From Polyangium fumosum (GTDB taxonomy: Bacteria > Myxococcota_A > Polyangia > Polyangiales > Polyangiaceae), in contig NZ_SSMQ01000024.1 of the NCBI RefSeq assembly GCF_005144585.1, positions 95,731 through 159,730 on the forward strand: DNA of 64,000 bases, given 5' to 3'. The position numbers and the translations under genes were made by a program. Of this stretch, positions 16,592 to 25,439 are shown piece after piece; position 1 is the first letter of the stretch; the number at the start of each line of letters is the position of its first letter. Below the pieces are notes generated by a model. It was not told where the DNA came from, made no database searches, and saw nothing but the letters and a program-made list of their open reading frames with translations.

Positions 16592-17167
16592 GTGACGCTC
16601 CTCAAGATTGCTCAGATTGGTCATCCGGTGCTCCGGAGCCGAGCGCGCGAGGTCGAGCGCGACGAGCTCGCCACGGCCGAGGTGCAGGCGTTCATCGACG
16701 ACCTCGTCGAGACGATGCGCGACGCGAACGGCGCCGGCCTCGCCGCCACGCAGGTCCACGTGCCGAAGCGGATCGTGGCGATCGAGGTCAAGGACAACCC
16801 GCGGTATCCGTACAAGCCGAACATCCCGCTCACGATCGTGGTCAATCCCGTGGTCGAGCCGCTCACGGAGGAGCGATTCGACAACAACGAGGGGTGCCTG
16901 TCGGTGCCGAACCTGCGCGGCATGGTCTCCCGGTTCGCCGAGGTGCGCGTGACCGGCTGGGATCGGCACGGGGCGCCGTTCGAGCGCGTGGCGCGGGGGC
17001 TCACGGCGGGGACGTTCCAGCACGAGGTGGATCACCTCGACGGGAAGCTCTTCGTGGATCGGGTGACCGATACCTCGACGCTCTGCACGTGGGCCGAGTT
17101 CGATCGGTTCCACAAGCAGGCGTTCGTGGAGCGGATCGTGCCGTTCGTGAAGCGAATGGGGGGCTGA
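16592..17167 (+). CDS. def: Peptide deformylase
   Basis: A 191-residue enzyme that removes the N-formyl group from new proteins. All three family motifs are present: GAGLAATQ at residues 47-54, EGCLSVP with metal ligand C102, and QHEVDHLDG with H144, E145 and H148. Start GTG 16592 gives VTLLKIAQIGHPVLR, the usual beginning; the frame is open upstream but that part is not conserved. The insert PRYPYKPNIPLTI after the first strand is like type II or actinobacterial/myxobacterial variants. It stands alone, without the usual fmt neighbour. Confidence 0.96.
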   Translation: MTLLKIAQIGHPVLRSRAREVERDELATAEVQAFIDDLVETMRDANGAGLAATQVHVPKRIVAIEVKDNPRYPYKPNIPLTIVVNPVVEPLTEERFDNNEGCLSVPNLRGMVSRFAEVRVTGWDRHGAPFERVARGLTAGTFQHEVDHLDGKLFVDRVTDTSTLCTWAEFDRFHKQAFVERIVPFVKRMGG

Positions 17168-17176
17168 TTCAGCGAA

Positions 17177-18448
17177 TCACTTCGGGATGACGATCCCGCA
17201 GGGGAACTGGACCGAAAGGGAATGGTCGCCCTGCTTGATCGTATCGCACGCGGCGCCGAGCAGCTCGATCTCGTCGGGCGCGTTGAGCCGCCAGCCGTTC
17301 ATGTCGTTGTAGGGGAGGGCCTTGCCGTCGAGATAGACCTGGCCCTCGGCGGCCGCGGTCTCGTCGACGATGCCGTTCAATTTGAGCACACACGAGCGGA
17401 CGCCGTTGATGATCTCGTCGAAGGCGTCGATCAGCGTCTGCGGGTTGAGCGCCTGGTAGTACGGGGCCTTCTCGGCGCCGCCGATGGGCAGGCCCGCGCC
17501 CGCATTCGCGAGGTCCTGCAAATGCCCGAGGCTCACGTCGGCGCCGACGCTGATCACGAAGGTGCGGACGTCCTTGCCAAACGCGGCCTGCGCGGCGGCG
17601 ATCGACTCGTCCTGACCATTCTGGGGATTCGGCTCGGCGCAGGTGTCGGGCTCGCCGTCGGTCGCGAGGACGATGATCTTCGGCCCCGCCTCCTGGTAGG
17701 CGACGAGATCCGTGGTCACGGCCGTGATGCTCTCGCCCGTGGGCGTGTCGCCCTCAGGGCTCTCTGGGGCGTACACGGCGTCGATGGCCGCGTGGTTGTT
17801 CAGCGCGAGCGGCACCTTCGCGAGCATGGGGCACGTGCCGCCCCCGTTGCCGCCATTGCTCGTGTAAAGCGCGAGCCCGAACCGCACGTCCTTTTCGAGC
17901 TTCTTCACGATTCCGGTGTTCGGATCCATGAGCGTGTCGTAAAGGACGTCCCAGCGATTGCCATTGCCAAAGCCCTCGGTCATGCTGCCCGACTGGTCGA
18001 TGAGCAACATCACGGTGGGGATCTGCTTGTCGAAATTGACGTTCACGTCGGCGCATGCGTCGGCGCCGGTGCCCATGCTGGTGCCCGTCGATGTCACGAA
18101 GTCGATGCCGCCCATGCCGCCGGACCCGCCCTCCCCCGTGGGGATGCACCGGCCCTTGACGTTGCAGACATGCCCCGCGGGGCAGCCGGCCGCGCCGGGG
18201 GCGCAGTCCGCCGTGCAGGTGCCGCTGATGCCGCAATACAGGCCGTTCGAACACGCGAAGTCGTCGCCGCAGGTGCCGCCGCACTTGCCGGCGTAGACGG
18301 TCTCGCAAGGCGCCGCGCCGGTGCTGCTCGAACCGCAGCTCGCCGCGAGCGCGGCGACCCAGGACGCGAGCCCGATGGCGAGAACGGGCGCGAAGAGGCG
18401 GCGGAAAAACGGCGGCGTGTGGTGATGACGATGACGCTCGAAGTGCAT
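17177..18448 (-). CDS. VWA-domain lipoprotein
   Basis: A 423-residue surface protein. ATG 18448 is chosen because GGAG lies about eight bases ahead; a TTG two codons earlier is possible. A His-rich start is followed by a signal peptide ending AALAASC. Residues ~40-105 are a Cys-rich module (GGTCGDDFACSNGLYCGISG) and a Gly linker. The von Willebrand A domain begins near residue 135 with the MIDAS motif DQSGS (TVMLLIDQSGSMTEG), with the second ligand region at TGESI and LATDGEPDT. The last ~80 residues have further cysteines. VWA domains bind protein or carbohydrate partners through a metal ion. It converges with def, nine bases apart. Confidence 0.85.
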   Translation of the reverse strand: MHFERHRHHHTPPFFRRLFAPVLAIGLASWVAALAASCGSSSTGAAPCETVYAGKCGGTCGDDFACSNGLYCGISGTCTADCAPGAAGCPAGHVCNVKGRCIPTGEGGSGGMGGIDFVTSTGTSMGTGADACADVNVNFDKQIPTVMLLIDQSGSMTEGFGNGNRWDVLYDTLMDPNTGIVKKLEKDVRFGLALYTSNGGNGGGTCPMLAKVPLALNNHAAIDAVYAPESPEGDTPTGESITAVTTDLVAYQEAGPKIIVLATDGEPDTCAEPNPQNGQDESIAAAQAAFGKDVRTFVISVGADVSLGHLQDLANAGAGLPIGGAEKAPYYQALNPQTLIDAFDEIINGVRSCVLKLNGIVDETAAAEGQVYLDGKALPYNDMNGWRLNAPDEIELLGAACDTIKQGDHSLSVQFPCGIVIPK

Positions 18449-18584
18449 GTGCAAGCTCCTGTGTTTGTCCCTTCGGGAGTGTAACAGCCCACCACGCAGG
18501 CGCGCCGAGGTTCCGCGCCATCCTCTCGCGCATGGGCCTTTTGAGCATGGTCGCGGCGTGGTACCCTGCTCGCGGATCTCCTCG

Positions 18585-19106
18585 ATGCAGACCTATAACC
18601 TCGCGAAATTGAGAGCGGATCAGCCGAATTTGTGGCCGCCGCTCGTGCTGCCTGCGTGTCTGCTCGCGTGCGAGGCCGCGCCCGGGACCACGAGCTCGTT
18701 CGAGCTCGCCTACTTCGCCCCGGGCGCCCAGGATCCGAAGGTCGAACGTTTTTCGCTGGTGCACGCGGCCGACGTCTCGGCCTCCGACGTGGAGGTGCTG
18801 CGCGCCGCCGGGCACGAGGATGTCCTGCATGTGGCGGCGGCCGGCGTGATCACGGCGATCCTGCGGGTGCGGGACGATCTCCGCGTGGCGCGCGTGTCGA
18901 AGCGGGGGCCGTGGCTGGATCTGCATCTCCAGCGGCTCGACGGGCGGGCCGACGGCGTGCTCGTCGTGTTCGGGACCCAGGGCGCGGATCCCGACGGCGT
19001 GCTCGCGGACGTGGTGAAGCACGTGCATGGCGCGCCGGGTGGGCGGAAGATCGCCGGCGCCGTGGCATTCGGCGGAGGAAAGGCCGCGATCCGGGTCCTG
19101 TCATGA
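18585..19106 (+). CDS. Hypothetical protein coupled to the next gene
   Basis: A 173-residue protein from ATG 18585 (MQTYNLAKLRADQPN). It has no signal peptide. The pattern of strands and helices (VLRAAGHEDVLHVAAAGVIT, DGVLVVFGTQGADPDGVLAD) suggests a compact alpha/beta fold, but I know no family for it. Its TGA stop overlaps the start of the next gene (ATGA at 19103-19106), so the two are translationally coupled and likely work together. Confidence 0.6.
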   Translation: MQTYNLAKLRADQPNLWPPLVLPACLLACEAAPGTTSSFELAYFAPGAQDPKVERFSLVHAADVSASDVEVLRAAGHEDVLHVAAAGVITAILRVRDDLRVARVSKRGPWLDLHLQRLDGRADGVLVVFGTQGADPDGVLADVVKHVHGAPGGRKIAGAVAFGGGKAAIRVLS

Positions 19107-19816
19107 TCACCTTCGCCTTCGGGGCCGAGGCCTGGCCGAAGAGCCTCACGGTGCCGGACGTCGAGCGCCACAAGAGCCTCCTGATCCAGGAGGCGATGTA
19201 CGCGCGGCTGACGCAGCCGGCGATGGTGTTTCGCACGCTCTCGCGCGGCGCGCTCTACTGGGAGCGCTGGCTCTTGGAGAAGGACCCGGGCCGCTGCGAC
19301 GAAGAGCGCGTGCTGTCGGGCCTCGAGCTCGCGCGTGACGCGGGCGACTGGAAGGAAGCGGAGCTTTTGCTCGCGCACTGCGAGGCGTCGCCGGACCTCG
19401 GCGGGCGGCCGTTCCTGGAGGCCTGGAGCGTGATCGTGCGGGATCGGCTGCAGGAGCAGGTCGACAACGAGCAACGGCTGGAGATCGCGTTTCAGAAGTT
19501 CCGGGGCGCGAAGAACGTTCCGGACGAGGCTGCGCGCGCGGAGCTCGCCCGCGACGTGATGGCGCGCGCGTCGGAGATCGGGCAGGTCGGCTCGCCGGTG
19601 CCGGTGAACGCCCTGCTCGTCCGGATCTCCGCCGCGCAAGGCTGGAACGAGGAGGCCGAGGGGTTCTACGCGGCGCTGCTCGTGTGCCGGCCGCTCTGGA
19701 TCCCGTACATCGTGCAGCTCTCCGAGCTCCAGGCGAAGACGGACCTGAAGCGGGCGTTCAGCACGATCGAGACGGCGAAGAGCCTGCTCGGCGCGGATTT
19801 CTGGCTCGCGACCTGA
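19103..19816 (+). CDS. Hypothetical TPR-like helical protein
   Basis: A 237-residue all-helical protein without signal peptide. It begins at ATG 19103 inside the stop of the previous gene. Paired helices such as CDEERVLSGLELARDAGDWKE and NEEAEGFYAALLVCRPLW look like degenerate tetratricopeptide or Sel1-type repeats, so a scaffold role is likely. No catalytic motif is seen. The coupling to 18585-19106 is the main clue to function. The family is not recognised. Confidence 0.65.
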   Translation: MITFAFGAEAWPKSLTVPDVERHKSLLIQEAMYARLTQPAMVFRTLSRGALYWERWLLEKDPGRCDEERVLSGLELARDAGDWKEAELLLAHCEASPDLGGRPFLEAWSVIVRDRLQEQVDNEQRLEIAFQKFRGAKNVPDEAARAELARDVMARASEIGQVGSPVPVNALLVRISAAQGWNEEAEGFYAALLVCRPLWIPYIVQLSELQAKTDLKRAFSTIETAKSLLGADFWLAT

Positions 19817-19865
19817 AGGCGTTACGGAGTATAGGGGCCCGCCCTTCCCACGAGCGAGCTCCTCC

Positions 19866-21038
19866 GTGAAGCACTCTGCCCTCTTCCTCACGCTCGTCCT
19901 GTCCGTCGCTTCGGCCTCGGGTTGCCGAAGGCACGGGGCGGACGGGATCAACTTCGAGCACCAGCACGACCTCGCCTACAAGGCCTTCGTCGAGGACGCG
20001 CCCCCCGCCGAAGCGTCGCGCGTCGAGATCCACGAGGCCCTCGAGCTGCCGGACGCCTTCTTCTACGATCAGCATGCCGCGACGCCGGAGACGAGGTTCA
20101 CGGCAGCGCCGGGGTATCCGAGCGAGGAGCACCCCCATCGTGTCGTCGGCATGATCTCCCTGAAGGAGCGCGTCGACGTCTCGGGGTACGACGAAGAGGG
20201 GCTCAAGGCCGCGTGGAACAACGAGGCCCTGCGCGCGCGCCGGGAAAAACTCCTCGCCGCGGAGGCGGCGCGCCATGGCGCAAACGCTCTCTACTTGACG
20301 AGCAGCGTCACCGATCGCTGGGCTCGAATGCCCGAGCGGAAGCGGACCTATTACGCCGTCTCCCTCGCCCCCGAGTCGCCCAAATACCCCGACGTCGAGA
20401 CGCTCCTCGGGCGGCTCGCGCTGGCCAAGGACGGCTACCACGAGGTCAAACGATTCACCGCGAAGCTCGAAGACCTCCGCGACCGGGCGCCCGAGACCAT
20501 CCAGCTCAAGCGCGGGCATTGTTACATGCTGGCGATCGCCTTCCATCCCGAGCCCATCGAGCGGAAGTTCAGCGAGGTCACTTCGATCAACTTCACGTAC
20601 AAGGTCCCCAATCCGGAGGTCTTCCCCGGCATCCCGCACAACGACGCCAGCGCCGGCGGCTTCAGCAAGCTGCACGACGGGCATAAGGACCGGTTTTACT
20701 CGAAGCATTTCCTCGACGGGATCTGGTCACGCACGGGCGCCGGGGATATCGCCTGCCCCGTCTATCGGGCCCAGCCCGCCGAGCTCTCGTTCACGACGTT
20801 CGACGGCAGCGCGCTGAAGAACCCGCCCAAATTCGAGGCCGGGCGGGGCACCGCGGATTTCGTGGTCTACGAGCACAAGCTCACCCCCGAGAAGTTCAAC
20901 GAGAAGGCCTGCATACGCTGCTACGATGTGGCGCGGGAATGCAGCTACCGAGAACCCCTGTCCGCGTGCGCCGATCTGAACAAATGCCTGCAGACGGCAG
21001 GCGTGGCGCTCGGCGTCTGCGCCGATCGATATCGCTAA
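19866..21038 (+). CDS. Lipoprotein of unknown function
   Basis: A 390-residue protein from GTG 19866, with a signal peptide ending in lipobox ASGC. The mature protein is mixed alpha/beta with few cysteines until the C-terminus, where KACIRCYDVARECSYREPLS, then ACADLNKCLQ and GVCADRYR form a small Cys-rich tail. No domain is recognised. Myxobacterial genomes carry many such single-copy lipoproteins. Its stop lies four bases from the stop of the convergent DUF3105 gene, which leaves no room for a separate terminator. Confidence 0.65.
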   Translation: MKHSALFLTLVLSVASASGCRRHGADGINFEHQHDLAYKAFVEDAPPAEASRVEIHEALELPDAFFYDQHAATPETRFTAAPGYPSEEHPHRVVGMISLKERVDVSGYDEEGLKAAWNNEALRARREKLLAAEAARHGANALYLTSSVTDRWARMPERKRTYYAVSLAPESPKYPDVETLLGRLALAKDGYHEVKRFTAKLEDLRDRAPETIQLKRGHCYMLAIAFHPEPIERKFSEVTSINFTYKVPNPEVFPGIPHNDASAGGFSKLHDGHKDRFYSKHFLDGIWSRTGAGDIACPVYRAQPAELSFTTFDGSALKNPPKFEAGRGTADFVVYEHKLTPEKFNEKACIRCYDVARECSYREPLSACADLNKCLQTAGVALGVCADRYR

Positions 21039-21042
21039 TTCG

Positions 21043-21999
21043 CTAATCTGTGCCCGCGTCCACGGGCGCGACGCCGCAATCGGCCGGGACCCCGCTGCCC
21101 GGGGCGAGGACGTCCACGCCGTCGTAGCAGAAATTCTCGGGCCCCTTCGCATAATACGTGTCGAGGAAGGCGCCGAGCGCGGCGGTATCGAGGCAATCGG
21201 CGCGGAGGAGGCCGCCCCACGCGGCTGCGGCGAATCGGACGTCGAGCGCGGGATCGGGGACGACGATGATACGCGCCTTCAAGGGCGCGACGCAGAGCGG
21301 ATCGGCCGGGCGCGCGTCGAGGAATGCCGCGAGGGTCGCGAGCTCGGATTCGCAGCCGCCCTCGCAATGGTACGAGAGGACGACCGCGCCGTGTTCCATC
21401 GAATGGACGAGGAAACCACGCGGGACGGGCGCGTCGTACCATTTGAACGCAGCCCACGAGGGGTAATGCGGGCCCGAGGTCGGAGGGTTCGTCGCGTACA
21501 CGACGGGCGAGCACATCGGGACATGCGGGGCGGGCGCGATGGGCACGGCCATCGTGGTGACGGGGCAGGCGCCGGCATCGCCCGGTCCCGCGTCGGGTTC
21601 GCTGCCGCCGGCGCCGCCGACGCCGCCGCTGCCGCCAGCGCCGCCGACGCCACCGCTTCCGCCAGCGCCACCGCTTCCGCCGACGCCGCCGCCAGCGCCG
21701 CCGGTGCCGCCGACGCCAGCGCCACCGCTTCCGCCTCCGGTGCCGCCGACGCCGCCGCTTCCGCCGGCACCACCCGCGCCTCCGCTTCCGCCGCCCCCCT
21801 GCCCTCCTGCGCCGCTGGACGAGGAGGACGACGATGCAGACGACGAGGACGACGAGGACGACGAGGCCTCCGCGCCCGCATCCACGGGCTCAGGAGACAC
21901 CCTCTCGTCCGGCGAGCACGCGAACACGACGACGGGGAGCGCGAGCGCGCCGAAGACCACAGCGCTGCGCCCAAACGAGCGTTCTCGGCGGCGAATCAC
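21043..21999 (-). CDS. DUF3105 lipoprotein with long Gly-rich linker
   Basis: A 318-residue protein from GTG 21999. The signal peptide ends in VVFAC. Residues ~45-135 are pure low complexity: a serine run, then about twenty GGxGG repeats. The C-terminal ~180 residues are a DUF3105 domain, seen in NPPTSGPHYPSWA, PVPRGFLVHSMEHGAVVLSY and CEGGCESELATL. The conserved HSMEHG and the two Cys-containing segments are intact. The function of DUF3105 is unknown; other members are secreted or membrane-tethered. The repeat tract is recombination-prone and may vary in length between strains. Confidence 0.85.
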   Translation of the reverse strand: MIRRRERSFGRSAVVFGALALPVVVFACSPDERVSPEPVDAGAEASSSSSSSSSASSSSSSSGAGGQGGGGSGGAGGAGGSGGVGGTGGGSGGAGVGGTGGAGGGVGGSGGAGGSGGVGGAGGSGGVGGAGGSEPDAGPGDAGACPVTTMAVPIAPAPHVPMCSPVVYATNPPTSGPHYPSWAAFKWYDAPVPRGFLVHSMEHGAVVLSYHCEGGCESELATLAAFLDARPADPLCVAPLKARIIVVPDPALDVRFAAAAWGGLLRADCLDTAALGAFLDTYYAKGPENFCYDGVDVLAPGSGVPADCGVAPVDAGTD

Positions 22000-22041
22000 C
22001 CCCGAGACTCTATCAGGCAGGCGTCCCCGTCGGACCGGTTT

Positions 22042-22503
22042 TCAGATGCCGCCGCGCGTACGCGCCTCGCGTTCGAGCTGCTCCTGGTACTCCACGCTGA
22101 AGCGCGCCCAGGGCCGCGAGCGCAGACGCGGGAAGCCAATCGGCTCGCCCGTGCCCTCGCACAGGCCGTACGTGCCCTCGCTGAACTTCGCGAGCGCGCG
22201 ATCGATCTCCGAGAGGAGCTGCACGTCCCGTTCGAGCAAGCGTGAGGCCATCGCCGTCGCGCCCTCGATGTTCGCCTCGTCCATCTCGTCGCCGACCTCG
22301 CGGCCGGTGTCGCGCTCTTGCTCCTGGCGCGTCTCGATGCTCGCCAGAATCTCCGCGCGTCGCGTCTCCAGCAAGGTGCGCAGCTCCTCGCGCTGCTCTT
22401 GCGTGAGCTCGGGTAGCTCGTCGATCGACTCGCGCGTCGCCGGCCTTGCAACGGGCCTTTGCGGCACGATGCTCCCGATCCCTACTCCCTTTCGAGCGTC
22501 CAT
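22042..22503 (-). CDS. DksA/TraR-family protein with reduced zinc finger
   Basis: A 153-residue protein from ATG 22503 (MDARKGVGIGSIVPQ). The central part is a long coiled coil (about residues 35-110, TQEQREELRTLLETRRAEIL onwards) with the acidic DEMDEAN tip region that in DksA enters the RNA polymerase secondary channel. The C-terminal finger reads YGLCEGTGEPI ... RPWARFSVEYQE: only one of the four zinc cysteines remains. Cysteine-poor DksA-like proteins are known and can still act on RNA polymerase, so loss of zinc does not imply loss of function. It probably tunes transcription during starvation or stress. Confidence 0.82.
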   Translation of the reverse strand: MDARKGVGIGSIVPQRPVARPATRESIDELPELTQEQREELRTLLETRRAEILASIETRQEQERDTGREVGDEMDEANIEGATAMASRLLERDVQLLSEIDRALAKFSEGTYGLCEGTGEPIGFPRLRSRPWARFSVEYQEQLEREARTRGGI

Positions 22504-22613
22504 GGTTCCCTTTGCCGTTCGGCGAGTGTTTTCCGGACGAACGGGCAAAGGACATGCCCCCCGCCCTGCGCACGAATTTCACGTCGCGCCGAAGGACGGG
22601 GAGCCTAGCAGGC

Positions 22614-24611
22614 TCAACGGCGCGCGCCGCCGACCCCGAGCGTCTTGATGAGCCAGCCGATGTCTTCGAGCGCCGCCTTCGAAGCCGTGAGGGCGACCTC
22701 ACCACGGGGTGCGTCCACGGTGCCCGAAGAGCTCGACGTGATGAAGATGGGGGTATCGCCCTGGTGCGGCATCGTGGCGACCGCGCGCATGAGCTGCTCG
22801 ACGCGCGCATCCTCACGCGGGCCGAGGACGTCCTTCATGCGCTCCAGGTTCTTGACCAGCGGGGCCATCGACATGAAGCCCGCGCCCATGAAGGTGCCGC
22901 GACGAAGCGGCTCGAGATCCGTGCGAGACGCGATCGTCCCCGCGTCGGGCGCGCCGGTCTTCGCCGCGAGCAGGCGCTTGACGAGCCCGTCCGGCTTGCC
23001 GCCCCCGAGGGCGAGCCACGTGCGCGACTTGCCGTCCGACATGAGCAGGACGTGCAACTCGAAGGTGACGAGATCCTTCTTCGTGGCGCCCTTGATGTCG
23101 AGCAACGGCGCCGGGACGTTCTCCATCCGGATCGAGAGATCCAGCGAATCGGACCCGAGGGCCGCGGGGCCGGGGCCGATCTTCACCTTGGGGATCGCCT
23201 TCGAGAGCTCCGGGCCGAGCTCCTTGCGCAGCGGATCCTGAAAACCCTTGCGGTTGTAGACGTCCGCGATCTTGCGGAGCTGCTTGGCGAGGTTCGCCGA
23301 GCCCTCCTCGTAGCCCGCGAGGCCCCAGCCGATGTAGCCGTTCATGAGGGCATCGGCCTCTTGTTGCGGCGTGCGCTTGCCCTTGACCTCCGGCACCTCG
23401 TTGCGGCCGTTCGCCCCGACCGTCTCGACGTCCTTGCCCATGGGCCAGTCGAAGAGCTCGCCGACCGCGCGATGATCGGCCTCGGAGCCGACGTTCACCT
23501 TCGCGAGGACACCTTCGACGAGGAGGCGCGCCGTGCGCAGGAGAGGCTGGAAGCGCTTCGGATCGGAGCCGCGGCCGTAGAAGACGCTCGCGCTGTCCTT
23601 GGGCGCGCGCCAGAAGATCGCAGGCGGCGGGCCAGCGCGCTCGGGGCGCTCGCCCATGAGGCCGCTCACCCAGGAGTTTTTCCCGCGCATCGAGAGCGAG
23701 GCGCTCGCGCGAAGGCACGTGGCCGGGTCCATGGCCACGTCGAAGGTGAGTTTGTCTGCGTCCGAGGCGAACGCGACGATCTCGTCCGCGAGGCCCGTGG
23801 CAGCGTCGACGACCGCGCGGTCGAACTTGGGCTCGCCGAGGGAGAGCTCGGCCTGCGCGATCACGGGCAACCCCTGGACCTGCGTGCGGAGGAGCGAGCC
23901 GTAACGGGCCTCGGCCGGCGCAAAGCGCACTTCGAGGTGCATGTCCGAGGCCGCGCCGGCCTGCGTCGGCAAGGTGCGCGTGAGGTAGGGGGCGAGCGTG
24001 GTGACGTCCTTCTCCTTCGGCCCGCACACGAGCCGCGCGGGCGTCGCGCCCGCGGACGCCGCGATCACGCACGTCGAGCTCGACCTGCCGCCGATGCGGA
24101 ACATGCCGGGGCCGAGCTCCGTGACGGGGCCCGCGCCCTCGACGGCCATCTTCGCCTTTTCGATCGAGGTGAGGCCGAGCGAGAAGGCCACGAATGCGCC
24201 GGGGCGCTTCGATTGCGTTTCGAGCGAGGCCAGCGCGAAGACCGGCGCGTCGAGCGAGACGACGGCCGCGAGGCTACGCACGTCGACATTGCTCGACACA
24301 ACGTCGCGCAGGAGCTTGCGGAGCTCGCCCTCGACGCCGCCCATGAGCGGCTCCGGCGAAATGGCCGCGCAGCCCCCGAAAGCATTCAGCGTGGCCGCGG
24401 GGCTCTTCCAGCCGAAGAACGCGACGACGTCCTGCGGTTCGGGCACGGGCGAGAGGTCGTAGGCCGTCTCGGTGGGCGTCGCGACGGCGATTTGCGCTGC
24501 GCCTTTTTCCTTCGGGGTATCGGCCGGTGTTTTCGTGGGTTCGACGGTCGCGGGCGACGGGCCACACGCGAGGGCAAGGAGGGCAACGGCCGGAAGGAGC
24601 GACGTACGCAT
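22614..24611 (-). CDS. Large lipoprotein of unknown function
   Basis: A 665-residue protein with signal peptide MRTSLLPAVALLALAC, so lipidation at C16 is expected. A Thr/Pro/Lys linker runs to about residue 45. The rest is a long alternation of beta strands and helices with few cysteines and no membrane helix, resembling DUF3352-like or periplasmic repeat proteins that assess substrate content. I do not recognise a specific family. It is divergent from the lipoprotein gene at 24714, about 100 bases away, so the two may share a regulatory region. Confidence 0.7.
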   Translation of the reverse strand: MRTSLLPAVALLALACGPSPATVEPTKTPADTPKEKGAAQIAVATPTETAYDLSPVPEPQDVVAFFGWKSPAATLNAFGGCAAISPEPLMGGVEGELRKLLRDVVSSNVDVRSLAAVVSLDAPVFALASLETQSKRPGAFVAFSLGLTSIEKAKMAVEGAGPVTELGPGMFRIGGRSSSTCVIAASAGATPARLVCGPKEKDVTTLAPYLTRTLPTQAGAASDMHLEVRFAPAEARYGSLLRTQVQGLPVIAQAELSLGEPKFDRAVVDAATGLADEIVAFASDADKLTFDVAMDPATCLRASASLSMRGKNSWVSGLMGERPERAGPPPAIFWRAPKDSASVFYGRGSDPKRFQPLLRTARLLVEGVLAKVNVGSEADHRAVGELFDWPMGKDVETVGANGRNEVPEVKGKRTPQQEADALMNGYIGWGLAGYEEGSANLAKQLRKIADVYNRKGFQDPLRKELGPELSKAIPKVKIGPGPAALGSDSLDLSIRMENVPAPLLDIKGATKKDLVTFELHVLLMSDGKSRTWLALGGGKPDGLVKRLLAAKTGAPDAGTIASRTDLEPLRRGTFMGAGFMSMAPLVKNLERMKDVLGPREDARVEQLMRAVATMPHQGDTPIFITSSSSGTVDAPRGEVALTASKAALEDIGWLIKTLGVGGARR

Positions 24612-24713
24612 GGGCCGCCTTATACGGCGGGCGGAAGCGGGCGTCGAGGAGAGCCCGAATCACGCGCAGGCTCGGGCTTGCGTTCCGCGCCGCCTCGTCC
24701 TACGCCGAACTCC

Positions 24714-25439
24714 ATGCGCGTACGGACCCGCAAAGACCACCTGCTCCGCATCACGACCCTCGGATGTTCGGCGCTCATCGCCGTCATCGCCGCGGCGTGC
24801 GGCGGTGAGCAGACCCCGCCCCCGGCCAAGCCCGAGCCGCCCCCCGCGGCGACGCCTGCGCCCACGCCGACGGAGACCCCGACCGCCGCGCCCGAGACGC
24901 CCCCGCCGCAGCCCACGGCGTCCGCGAGCGCCGAGGCGCCGCCGAAGTCCATCGAGGAGCGCCCGCCGGTGCTGATGAGCTCCGAGAAGGAGCTGCAATC
25001 GATCTTCACGATGAGCCCGGGCGCGAAGCTCGAGCTCGGCGACGACAGCGGCCGCGCTGTCTTCCGCATCCGCGAAGGCTCGCTGAGCTCGCCGCACATC
25101 ATCACGTTCAAGATCGATCCGAAGGGCAAGACGACGGGCGTGCCGATCGGGAAGATCTACCGGCTGCTCGTGCAGGTCGAGAACTCGCCGGACCTGCCCA
25201 CGCTCGAGACCCAGGACAAACCCTTCGAGTTCAGCTTCCCCGCGGGCAACAAGAAGGACGCGAACCTCGCGATCGGCGAGGTGAAGGTCGACGACAAGGG
25301 CCGCGAGAAGATCACCTGGACCGTCGTCGCGCCCGAGAAGATCGACGACTCGACGGGGATGGCCTTCTTCAAGATCAAGTCGATCGGCAACTACTTCATG
25401 CACGTCACGGCGAAGGCCCCGACCGAGGCGCCCAAGTGA
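24714..25439 (+). CDS. Pro/Thr-linker lipoprotein
   Basis: A 241-residue protein from ATG 24714. The signal peptide has a long charged start (MRVRTRKDHLLRI) and the lipobox IAAAC. Residues ~35-75 are a Pro/Ala/Thr linker, suited to crossing peptidoglycan. The globular part, from about residue 85, is a beta-rich domain (SGRAVFRIREGSLSSPHIIT; IYRLLVQVENSPDLPTLET) of the kind found in small periplasmic Ig-like or lipoprotein folds. No family is recognised. Its 3' end overlaps the convergent flavoprotein gene by 35 bases. Confidence 0.7.
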   Translation: MRVRTRKDHLLRITTLGCSALIAVIAAACGGEQTPPPAKPEPPPAATPAPTPTETPTAAPETPPPQPTASASAEAPPKSIEERPPVLMSSEKELQSIFTMSPGAKLELGDDSGRAVFRIREGSLSSPHIITFKIDPKGKTTGVPIGKIYRLLVQVENSPDLPTLETQDKPFEFSFPAGNKKDANLAIGEVKVDDKGREKITWTVVAPEKIDDSTGMAFFKIKSIGNYFMHVTAKAPTEAPK

